Translations under genes and position numbers: made by a program
DNA from: Streptomyces phaeochromogenes
Lineage (GTDB): Bacteria; Actinomycetota; Actinomycetes; Streptomycetales; Streptomycetaceae
NCBI RefSeq assembly: GCF_001418655.1
Contig: NZ_LIQZ01000252.1
Span: 1 to 33,325, forward strand
Direction of reading: 5' to 3'
DNA length: 33,325 nucleotides
Notes under the pieces: model-generated
What the model was told of the DNA's origin: nothing
Database searches by the model: none
The model's input: the letters and a program-made list of their open reading frames with translations, nothing else
Shown here: positions 15,598 through 22,535 of the stretch, piece by piece
Position numbering within the stretch: the stretch's first letter is position 1
Layout: each line of letters opens with the position of its first letter

Positions 15598-17688
15598 TTG
15601 AGACGCACCTCCCACAGACGCACCTCCCACACCGCAGGCACTTCTCAGACCGTGGGTAACTCCCGTTCCGCGTTCGCCTCCCGTTCCACCCGGCGCAAGG
15701 CCGCCGCCGGCGCGCTCGTCGCCGTCGCCGCCCTGCTCGCCGCGGCCGTCCAGACGGGCGCCGCCACCGCCGACAGCAAACCCGCCCCGGGCAAGCTCGA
15801 CAAGGGCTCGCTGTCCATCAAGCTCTCCCCCGCCCAGCGCGCGGCGCTGATCCGTGACGCCGACTCGGCGAAGGCGGACACGGCGGAGGAACTCGGCCTG
15901 GGCGCCAAGGAGAAGCTCGTCGTCCGTGACGTCGTCAAGGACGCCGACGGCACCGTCCACACGCGGTACGAGCGCACGTACGCCGGACTCCCGGTCCTCG
16001 GCGGCGACCTGGTGGTCGACACCGCCAAGTCGGGGAAGACGGAAGGCGTTACGCGTGCGGTGAAGGCCCAGCTCAAGGGCATCACCACCAGCGCGGCGGT
16101 GAAGCCCGCCGTCGCCGAGAAGCAGGCTCTGAAGGCCGCCTCGGCGGAGGGCTCGAAGAAGACCGAGGCGGACGGCGCGCGCAAGGTGATCTGGGCGGCC
16201 GACGGCACGCCGAGCCTCGCGTACGAGACGGTCGTGGGCGGTCTGCAGCACGACGGCACCCCGAACGAGCTGCACGTCATCACGGACGCGGCCACCGGCA
16301 AGAAGCTCTACGAGTACCAGGCCGTCGAGACCGGCACCGGCAACACCCAGTACAGCGGCTCGGTGACCCTCGGCAGCGCCCAGTCCGGGTCGACGTACAA
16401 CCTCACGGACACGACGCGCGGCAACCACAAGACGAACAACCTGAACCGCGGTACGTCGGGCACCGGCACGCTCTTCTCCGGCGCCGACGACGTCTGGGGC
16501 AACGGGGCCGCGTCGAACCTGGAGACGGCGGGCGCGGACGCCCACTACGGGGCCGCGCTGACGTGGGACTACTACAAGAACGTGCAGGGCCGCAGCGGCA
16601 TCCGCGGTGACGGGGTCGGCGCGTACTCCCGCGTCCACTACGGCAACAACTACGTCAACGCGTTCTGGCAGGACTCCTGCTTCTGCATGACGTACGGCGA
16701 CGGCTCGGGCAACGCCAAGCCGCTCACGTCGATCGACGTGGCCGCGCACGAGATGACGCACGGCGTCACCTCCAACACCGCGGGCCTGGTCTACAGCGGT
16801 GAGTCGGGCGGCCTGAACGAGGCGACCTCCGACATCTTCGCGGCGGCCGTCGAGTTCTACGCGGCCAATTCGCAGGACGTCGGCGACTACCTGGTCGGCG
16901 AGAAGATCGACATCAACGGCAACGGGACGCCACTGCGCTACATGGACAAGCCGAGCAAGGACGGCGCGTCCAAGGACAGTTGGTACTCGGGCATCGGCTC
17001 GATCGACGTCCACTACTCCTCGGGCCCGGCGAACCACTTCTTCTACCTCCTCTCGGAGGGCAGCGGCACCAAGACCGTCAACGGCGTCTCCTACGACTCG
17101 CCGACCTCCGACGGCCTGCCGGTGACCGGGATCGGCCGCGAGAAGGCCGCGCTGATCTGGTTCAAGGCGCTCACCACGAAGTTCACCTCGACGACCAACT
17201 ACGCGGCGGCCCGCACCGGCACGCTCGCGGTCGCGGGTGAGCTGTACGGCACCACAAGCGCCGAGTACACGGCGGTGCAGAACGCGTGGGCCGGCATCAA
17301 CGTCGGCGCCCGGCCCGGCGGCGGGGGCGGCGGCACGTCGTTCGAGAGCACGACGGCCGTATCGATTCCGGACAACGGAGCGGCGGTGACGTCGTCGATC
17401 GCGGTCACCGGCCAGGCCGGAAACGCCCCCGCCAACCTGATCGTCACCCCGAACATCACGCACACGTGGCGCGGTGACCTGGTGGTCGACCTGGTGGCGC
17501 CGGACGGCACGAGCTACCGCCTCAAGCCCTTCAGCTCCTCGGACTCGGCGGACAACGTCACCGAGCCGTACACGGTGAACGCGTCCTCCGAAGTCGCCAA
17601 CGGCACCTGGCAGTTGAAGGTCCAGGACCAGGCGGCGCAGGACACCGGCAGGATCAATGGCTGGAAGATCACCTTCCCGCAGGCGTAA
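15598..17688 (+). CDS. Secreted neutral metalloprotease (M4) with P-domain
   Basis: A 696-residue preproprotein of the thermolysin family. A long basic N-terminus (RSTRRK) and a hydrophobic core ending near GAATADSKP form the signal peptide. The FTP/PepSY propeptide follows (about 60-225, e.g. LVVRDVVKDADGTVHTRYERTYAGLPVLGGDLVV). The catalytic domain carries zinc ligands H384 and H388 (HEMTH), third ligand E408 (GLNEATSD) and catalytic H472 (DVHYSSGPANHF), at thermolysin-like spacing. After a glycine linker, residues from about 580 to the end form a proprotein-convertase P-domain (SIPDNGAAVTSSI ... HTWRGDLVVDLVAPDGT ... GRINGWKITF). TTG 15598 is chosen because AAGGAG lies 6 nt upstream; GTG 15595 would be only 3 nt away. 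A strong terminator follows. Confidence 0.93.
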   Translation: MRRTSHRRTSHTAGTSQTVGNSRSAFASRSTRRKAAAGALVAVAALLAAAVQTGAATADSKPAPGKLDKGSLSIKLSPAQRAALIRDADSAKADTAEELGLGAKEKLVVRDVVKDADGTVHTRYERTYAGLPVLGGDLVVDTAKSGKTEGVTRAVKAQLKGITTSAAVKPAVAEKQALKAASAEGSKKTEADGARKVIWAADGTPSLAYETVVGGLQHDGTPNELHVITDAATGKKLYEYQAVETGTGNTQYSGSVTLGSAQSGSTYNLTDTTRGNHKTNNLNRGTSGTGTLFSGADDVWGNGAASNLETAGADAHYGAALTWDYYKNVQGRSGIRGDGVGAYSRVHYGNNYVNAFWQDSCFCMTYGDGSGNAKPLTSIDVAAHEMTHGVTSNTAGLVYSGESGGLNEATSDIFAAAVEFYAANSQDVGDYLVGEKIDINGNGTPLRYMDKPSKDGASKDSWYSGIGSIDVHYSSGPANHFFYLLSEGSGTKTVNGVSYDSPTSDGLPVTGIGREKAALIWFKALTTKFTSTTNYAAARTGTLAVAGELYGTTSAEYTAVQNAWAGINVGARPGGGGGGTSFESTTAVSIPDNGAAVTSSIAVTGQAGNAPANLIVTPNITHTWRGDLVVDLVAPDGTSYRLKPFSSSDSADNVTEPYTVNASSEVANGTWQLKVQDQAAQDTGRINGWKITFPQA
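15601..15630 (+). repeat. 15-bp tandem duplication at protease N-terminus
   Basis: AGACGCACCTCCCAC occurs twice in tandem directly after the TTG start, encoding RRTSH twice and lengthening the basic n-region of the signal peptide. Confidence 0.8.
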
Positions 17689-17740
17689 CCGATCCGGGTG
17701 AGTCCCGGCCACACAGACTCACCCCGGCTCACACTCGCAG

Positions 17741-17784
17741 GGCGCCGCCCCGGGGATCCAACTCCCCGGGACGGCGCCTTTTTT
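17741..17784 (+). terminator. Rho-independent terminator after first protease
   Basis: The arm GGCGCCG-C-CCCGGGGA (17741-17756) pairs with TCCCCGGG-A-CGGCGCC (17763-17778) with one internal mismatch and a six-base loop. Six T residues follow (17779-17784). This is a classical intrinsic terminator, unusually strong for Streptomyces. Confidence 0.93.
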
Positions 17785-17925
17785 GCCACGCCATTGCCCT
17801 GTCATTGCCCCGGCCTTGCGACGCCCTTCCCCACCTTTTGCCAGGCCTTTGCCGCGATCAAGTCCGCAATCCGTACGCGGATCTTCGGGCAGCGGACGAT
17901 TTCCGGCCAACCTTTATTCGCCCCG

Positions 17926-17955
17926 CTGACATGTACAGGACTCAACTGGCAACGT
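17926..17955 (+). promoter_or_regulatory. Candidate promoter of the second metalloprotease
   Basis: CTGACA (17926-17931) and CAACGT (17950-17955) are 18 nt apart in the 366-nt gap that otherwise holds only the upstream terminator and an untranslated leader. The last 11 bases, ACTGGCAACGT, are identical to those in the candidate promoter before the sulfatase leader ORF. Confidence 0.35.
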
Positions 17956-18054
17956 TCACCTCGCATCACTGCTCACGGCACACCCGCACCGCAACTTCAC
18001 AACCGCCCGACCGGTCCCCCATGCCAGTCGGACACCCCCCACGAAGGAGCTTGC

Positions 18055-19707
18055 GTGACCCCCCTCTACGCGCGTCACAAGCGCACCACTCTGGCCATCG
18101 CCACCGCAGTCGCGGCCGGAGCCCTGCTCACCACCGGTCTGACCACCGGTGCCTCCGCCCAGTCCCCGGCCGAGCAGTCCGGCGGGTCGACCCTCGCCGC
18201 GGCGCCGGTCCAGCTGACCGCGGCAGCCCGTACGAGCCTCATCCAGAAGGCCGACGCCGCCACGGCGGACACGGCCGACGAGATAGGTCTCGGCGCCGAG
18301 GAGAAGCTGGTCGTCAGAGACGTCGTCAAGGACGCCGACGGCACGACGCACACCCGGTACGAGCGCACGTACGACGGACTCCCGGTCCTCGGCGGCGACT
18401 TGGTCGTCCACGAGACCAAGGCCGGCAAGACCCAGGGCGTGACCAAGGCGACCAAGGCCGCCATCAAGGTCTCCGACGTCACCCCGGACATCGCCAGGTC
18501 CACCGCCGAGAAGCAGGCGTTGAAGGCGGCGAAGGCCGAGGGCAGCACGAAGTCGGCGGCCGACAAGGCGCCCCGCAAGGTCGTCTGGGCGGCCGACGGC
18601 AAGCCGACCCTCGCCTACGAGACGGTCGTCGGCGGCTTCCAGCACGACGGCACCCCGCAGCAGCTGCACGTCGTCACCGACGCGCAGACGGGCAAGAAGC
18701 TGTACGAGTGGGAGGCGATCCAGACCGGCACCGGCAACAGCCAGTACTCCGGCAAGGTCACCATCGGCACCTCGCTGTCGGGCTCGACGTACCAGCTGAA
18801 CGACACCGGTCGCGGCGCCCACAAGACGTACAACCTCAACCGGGGTACGTCCGGCACCGGCACCCTCTTCACCGACGCGGACGACACCTGGGGCACGGGA
18901 GCGGCCTCGAACACCCAGACCGCCGCGGTCGACGCGCACTTCGGCGCTCAGGCCACCTGGGACTTCTACAAGAACGTCCTCGGCCGCAGCGGCATCAAGA
19001 ACGACGGCAAGGCCGCCTACTCCCGCGTCCACTACGGCAACGCGTACGTGAACGCCTTCTGGGACGACAGCTGCTTCTGCATGACGTACGGCGACGGCTC
19101 GGGCAACGCCAAGCCGCTCACGTCCCTCGACGTGGCGGGCCACGAGATGACGCACGGCGTCACGTCGAACACCGCGGGCCTCAACTACAGCGGTGAGTCG
19201 GGCGGCCTGAACGAGGCCACCTCCGACATCTTCGGCACGGCGGTGGAGTTCTACGCCGCCAACGCGTCCGACGTCGGCGACTACCTCATCGGCGAGAAGA
19301 TCGACATCAACGGCAACGGCACCCCGCTGCGCTACATGGACAAGCCGAGCAAGGACGGCGCGTCCAAGGACAGCTGGTCCTCCAGCCTGGGCGGCATCGA
19401 CGTCCACTACTCCTCGGGCCCGGCGAACCACTTCTTCTACCTCCTCTCGGAGGGCAGCGGCGCCAAGACGATCAACGGCGTCAGCTACAACTCCCCGACC
19501 TCCAACGGCTCGACGGTCACCGGCATCGGCCGCGACAAGGCGGTCAAGATCTGGTACAAGGCGCTCACCGAGTACATGACGTCCACGACGAAGTACGCGG
19601 GCGCCCGTACGGCGACGCTGAACGCGGCGTCGGCGCTGTACGGCGGCACGGCGAGCACGGAGTACAAGGCGGTGGCGGCGGCCTGGTCCGCGGTGAACGT
19701 GGCCTGA
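18055..19707 (+). CDS. Secreted neutral metalloprotease (M4), no P-domain
   Basis: A 550-residue paralog of the preceding gene, closely similar through propeptide and catalytic domain. The signal peptide (basic RHKR, hydrophobic to GASA, likely cleaved near residue 35) is followed by the FTP/PepSY propeptide (about 60-225). The catalytic domain has zinc ligands H363 and H367 (HEMTHGVTSNTAG), E387 (GLNEATSD) and catalytic H451 (DVHYSSGPANHF). The protein ends right after the catalytic domain (VAAAWSAVNVA), at the point where the paralog continues into its glycine linker and P-domain. The start is GTG 18055 with AAGGAG at 18044-18049. It has its own promoter candidate, and a terminator separates it from its neighbour, so the two are probably regulated separately. 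Expected function: extracellular protein degradation. Confidence 0.94.
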   Translation: MTPLYARHKRTTLAIATAVAAGALLTTGLTTGASAQSPAEQSGGSTLAAAPVQLTAAARTSLIQKADAATADTADEIGLGAEEKLVVRDVVKDADGTTHTRYERTYDGLPVLGGDLVVHETKAGKTQGVTKATKAAIKVSDVTPDIARSTAEKQALKAAKAEGSTKSAADKAPRKVVWAADGKPTLAYETVVGGFQHDGTPQQLHVVTDAQTGKKLYEWEAIQTGTGNSQYSGKVTIGTSLSGSTYQLNDTGRGAHKTYNLNRGTSGTGTLFTDADDTWGTGAASNTQTAAVDAHFGAQATWDFYKNVLGRSGIKNDGKAAYSRVHYGNAYVNAFWDDSCFCMTYGDGSGNAKPLTSLDVAGHEMTHGVTSNTAGLNYSGESGGLNEATSDIFGTAVEFYAANASDVGDYLIGEKIDINGNGTPLRYMDKPSKDGASKDSWSSSLGGIDVHYSSGPANHFFYLLSEGSGAKTINGVSYNSPTSNGSTVTGIGRDKAVKIWYKALTEYMTSTTKYAGARTATLNAASALYGGTASTEYKAVAAAWSAVNVA

Positions 19708-19726
19708 CTGTCGAATAGTTGAGCGT

Positions 19727-19765
19727 GGGCGGTACCCGGAACGAAGGCATTCCCGGGTACCGCCC
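19727..19765 (+). terminator. Hairpin after second protease
   Basis: The 13-nt arms GGGCGGTACCCGG (19727-19739) and CCGGGTACCGCCC (19753-19765) pair perfectly around a 13-nt loop, 20 nt past the protease stop. There is no T-tract, as in many Streptomyces terminators. The -10-like hexamer TACTCT of the next gene starts directly after it. Confidence 0.8.
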
Positions 19766-19779
19766 TACTCTTGGTTCCC

Positions 19780-20292
19780 ATGCCCTACACGTACGAGGAC
19801 GTGGGTGCGACCCGCGACGGCCGGTGCCCACCCGGCTTCCATCCCCTGCACGTCCGCAGCCGCATCGGCGAGGGCCAGGAGGTCTTCAAATCCGCCTCCC
19901 AGGCGGTCCTGACCTGGGACCTCCACAGAGCCGTGGGCGTCAAAATCACCACGGACGCCCCGCAGGCGGCCCCCGGCGTCGACGTCACGGTCGGCCTGGG
20001 CATGCTCCAGGCCCCCTGCCGCATCGTCTGGACGGTCGACGAACCCCGCCGAGCCGGCTGGGCCTACGGCACCCTCCCCGGCCACCCCGAATCCGGCGAG
20101 GAAGCCTTCATCGTCGACCGCACGGGCGACGGCACAGTCTGGCTGACGATAACCGCCTTCAGCCGCCCGGCGAAGTGGTACGCGAAGGCGGGCGGGGCGG
20201 CTACGCGGGGGTTGCAGCATGCTTACGCACGGCGGTGCGGGGTGGTGCTGCGGAAGATGTGCGAGGACCCGAAGGGCGACTTCCTGGCGTAG
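19780..20292 (+). CDS. DUF1990 family protein
   Basis: A 170-residue soluble protein recognised as DUF1990 from MPYTYEDVGATRDG, GFHPLHVRSRIGEG and the highly typical GWAYGTLPGHPESGEEAFIVDRT. No biochemical function is established for the family that I can state. There is no signal peptide or membrane segment. The start is taken as ATG 19780; TTG 19771 lies in frame just upstream. No Shine-Dalgarno sequence is seen, but TACTCT at 19766-19771 is placed as a -10 element for a leaderless transcript starting at the ATG. It stands alone between the protease terminator and the convergent DUF4328 gene. The 88 nt between those two genes hold only a small TCCGC-CGAA-GCGGA hairpin (20308-20321). Confidence 0.85.
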   Translation: MPYTYEDVGATRDGRCPPGFHPLHVRSRIGEGQEVFKSASQAVLTWDLHRAVGVKITTDAPQAAPGVDVTVGLGMLQAPCRIVWTVDEPRRAGWAYGTLPGHPESGEEAFIVDRTGDGTVWLTITAFSRPAKWYAKAGGAATRGLQHAYARRCGVVLRKMCEDPKGDFLA

Positions 20293-20380
20293 CCGAGCGC
20301 AGACGGTTCCGCCGAAGCGGACTCATGCGGATCAGTCGCACTCGACCGCGTCGACTCCACGAAACACCCCGGGTCGGCCC

Positions 20381-21106
20381 TCAGACCGAGACGTACGGCC
20401 CCTCGGCAGCCTTCAGCCGCTGCATGGCCGTAAGCCGGACGGCGAAGTGCACGGCGGCGGCCGCCGCGGCGACTTCCAGGATGTCGGCGACCAGCACCTG
20501 GAGCACGGCACTCTGGATCTCCGCGATGTCTTCGGCGTTCTGGTAACGCAGCTCGGCGTACCGCCGGAACAAGTTCTCCGTGACGAACAGGCCCCACCAC
20601 AGGTTCACCGGCCAGTAAGAGACCTTGCGCTGCTCGCCGTCGACCGGCAGCCGCGTGCTCGCGCCCCACATGTCCACCGCGATCCGATAGGGCATCCATA
20701 GATGGACCAGCGGGATGAGCCAGGATCCGATCGCCCAGCCGGGGCCGTTGCGGAACCGGTCAGGCCCGAGCACCCCGGCGTAACGGCGCATCCCGTAGAA
20801 CCAGATGACGAAGCCGATCGCGCAGGCAATGAACGTGTACCCCTGGAGCTCCCCGGCGGTCTCGTAGAGCGAGTACGCCTCGTCCACCTCTTGTTGCGAG
20901 GCAAGGACGACCCCCTCCTCCCCGTCGAGCAGTGCGTACAGCCGGACGCCGACGTAGACGGCGAACAGGTCACTGAGCGACACGGCCACGAGCAGCGCCG
21001 CCACTCCGACCAGGAGAAAGCGCGGAGGTCGTAACTCCCGGCCGGGCAGCGCGGGACGCGGATGGAGATCGTTCGATGCGGAAAAGATGGTGGCCCCCAC
21101 AGGCAC
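20381..21106 (-). CDS. DUF4328 domain membrane protein
   Basis: A membrane protein of about 241 residues with the DUF4328 hallmark LGPDRFRNGPGWAIGSWLIPLVHLWMPYRI, preceded by the segment FIACAIGFVIWFYGMRR and followed by SYWPVNLWWGLFV. About four hydrophobic segments are visible (LLVGVAALLVAVSLSDLFAVYVG; FIACAIGFVIWFYG; IGSWLIPLVHLW; VNLWWGLFV). A C-terminal helix is rich in Ala and Val. The family has no assigned function. The start is uncertain: GTG 21106 and GTG 21100 lack a clear ribosome binding site, and the frame stays open to TTG 21217. I chose 21106 because residues upstream look non-coding. TACTCT lies 12 nt upstream of it as a possible -10 element. Confidence 0.75.
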   Translation of the reverse strand: MPVGATIFSASNDLHPRPALPGRELRPPRFLLVGVAALLVAVSLSDLFAVYVGVRLYALLDGEEGVVLASQQEVDEAYSLYETAGELQGYTFIACAIGFVIWFYGMRRYAGVLGPDRFRNGPGWAIGSWLIPLVHLWMPYRIAVDMWGASTRLPVDGEQRKVSYWPVNLWWGLFVTENLFRRYAELRYQNAEDIAEIQSAVLQVLVADILEVAAAAAAVHFAVRLTAMQRLKAAEGPYVSV

Positions 21107-21289
21107 GAGAAAGGAGCAAGAGTAAAGACCAAGAGACAAGAAAAGAGACCAGATTCGTCCGCGGAAGAGCGCCCAACGAAGGAAGGTTCGTCGCCCGCAA
21201 ACGGCCCGTTGCGGCAAGCTGGGTTACCAGGCACACCTGCGTCGGGAAGGCAGGACCCTTGCCGAGCCAGACCTACTCATATCTCATTT

Positions 21290-21553
21290 GGTCCGCACCG
21301 GGAAACCCTCGACCTCAACAGCGCAACCGCCAGGATCCGCGACTCCCTCCAGCGCACCCGCACCGGGCGGCCCGACCGTCCTGCCACCAAGACCCGAGTG
21401 TCCGAACGCCACACCGCCCTACCGACTGAGTCTGTCCACTCCCTCAAGGAACGCAGGGAACAGCAGGAGAAGGGGCGCGCGACGGCAGGACGTCCTTCAC
21501 CACGCATCAACGTGAGGTTGGAAGAGGCTGATTATCTGGTCCCGACGGCCTGA
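21290..21553 (+). other. Possible 3' remnant of an unrecognised gene
   Basis: No convincing complete gene lies between about 21107 and 21531. The frame ending at TGA 21551-21553 looks coding over its last 80 or so codons. Third positions are mostly G or C, and the product is a charged segment (TLDLNSATARIRDSLQRTR ... SLKERREQQEKGRA ... RINVRLEEADYLVPTA) resembling a protein C-terminus. There is no in-frame start with a ribosome binding site, and upstream codons look random. It could be the tail of a gene cut off at the edge of the accessory region. It overlaps the convergent lipoprotein gene by 22 nt. I do not recognise the family. Confidence 0.3.
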
Positions 21554-22234
21554 ATCTTCTTGTGTTGCCGGGTAGCGATGGAGTCCGGGATTGGAATAGG
21601 GCCATCATCCTGTTCATCCAAGAGGTACGTGGCGAAGGTTGCCCCCGTGCGAACGATGGTCATGACATTTCCTTTCCCGTCCGGGGAAAGAACGTTGGTG
21701 ATTAGATCGCTAACCGCGTCGCCTCCCGCATCCATTGGCGGAATTTTCCTGACTGTGAACCGGTGAGTCCAACCGCGTTCTGAGGTGGCGACGAAATTGG
21801 TGCAGCCGGTCACAGCAACCTTGAGCTCGGCCATCCACGCTGAGGCCTCCTCTCCCCGGTGACTCGTGAGAATCACACTTCCTGAAGTGGCACTCGCATC
21901 GTCCGATCGAATCGTGGCCCAGGCCATGGCTTGGCGCGGACGCCTGGGACGCACACTCATCATGTCCGCGATCGGGCGACAGGCAAGTTGACCGGTCGTC
22001 ACGATGTCCTGAGCTTCAAGCAAGAGAGCGCTCTGAGGCTCCACCGTGAAACTGGGGAGGTCGGAACCGACCGGCAGCGCATTGCTCAACTGAGACTCAG
22101 TTAGCGACTTCCCGCTACGTCGTGGGCCTCTTCGCCAGCCCCGTATTCCTGTCTGCCGACCCGTCACAGGCCACAACGACTGCCACTGAGGCCACCAGGG
22201 CGACCGCCACCACGGTGCGCCGCTTACCATTCAA
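21532..22234 (-). pseudogene. Frameshifted lipoprotein gene
   Basis: A good lipoprotein start lies at TTG 22234, with AAGGGG (22240-22245) upstream: basic NGKRR, hydrophobic TVVAVALVASVAVVV, lipobox VVAC, then DGSADRNTG. This frame stops at TAG 22115-22117 after 39 codons. The continuation is in the next frame, from about SGKSLTESQLSNALPVGSDLPSF to the stop at 21532, with a coherent domain of about 190 residues (two Cys, ACRPIADMMS and VTGCTNFVA). Reading the second frame back to ATG 22230 gives a tryptophan-rich N-terminus with no signal, so a one-base indel near 22103-22130 is the simpler explanation. It starts 13 nt after the immunity gene stop and is probably cotranscribed. The function is unknown; an assembly error is possible. 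Confidence 0.6.
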
Positions 22235-22247
22235 CGCTACCCCTTAA

Positions 22248-22535
22248 TCAGTCTTCCCAGAACGGGCGTCCTACCCGGATTTTGATTTGCTTGTCACGAT
22301 CAACATGAATCGCGACAACCCCTTCCACGAATTCTCCGACCTCAGGAAGCGGAACAGGCTCCTCCGCCAGAGGGTCAGGCCTATATGAGGCGATATCCAG
22401 AAATCCCAAAGCCCCAGGAGCATCGTCAAGCTCCAGGAATACGCCGAATTGGAAACGCGCCTTCACTCGGCCTCGAGCATTAGAGCCAGCAGGGTACCTA
22501 AGTTTGGCTTCGACCCAAGATTCTTCGTCGCTCAT
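22248..22535 (-). CDS. S1/OB-like small protein, probable immunity protein
   Basis: A 95-residue acidic protein with the pattern of an S1 RNA-binding (OB-fold) domain: GRVKARFQFGVFLELDDAPGA (strands with FGVFLEL), GFLDIASY, then VGEFVEGVVAIHVDRDKQIKIRVG. There is no signal peptide, so it acts in the cytoplasm. ATG 22535 overlaps the TGA of the giant RHS gene by 4 nt, with GGAGG inside the RHS 3' end; an earlier in-frame start at 22553 lies inside the RHS gene and is less likely. Its position immediately after a polymorphic toxin C-terminus and its lowered GC (50% in one hand-counted 60-nt stretch) are the usual marks of the cognate immunity gene. The immunity role is inference. Confidence 0.75.
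   Translation of the reverse strand: MSDEESWVEAKLRYPAGSNARGRVKARFQFGVFLELDDAPGALGFLDIASYRPDPLAEEPVPLPEVGEFVEGVVAIHVDRDKQIKIRVGRPFWED

Noticed and set aside
17698..18054. N-terminal extension of the second protease
   Set aside because: It would translate through the rho-independent terminator and leader; GTG 18055 has AAGGAG and starts a normal signal peptide.
20308..20321. Small TCCGC-CGAA-GCGGA hairpin as a terminator between convergent genes
   Set aside because: Only five base pairs and no T-tract; too weak to call.
21532..22230. Lipoprotein gene read as one intact frame from ATG 22230
   Set aside because: That start gives a Trp-rich N-terminus without signal, while the neighbouring frame has a perfect lipoprotein signal and ribosome binding site, so a frameshift is more likely.
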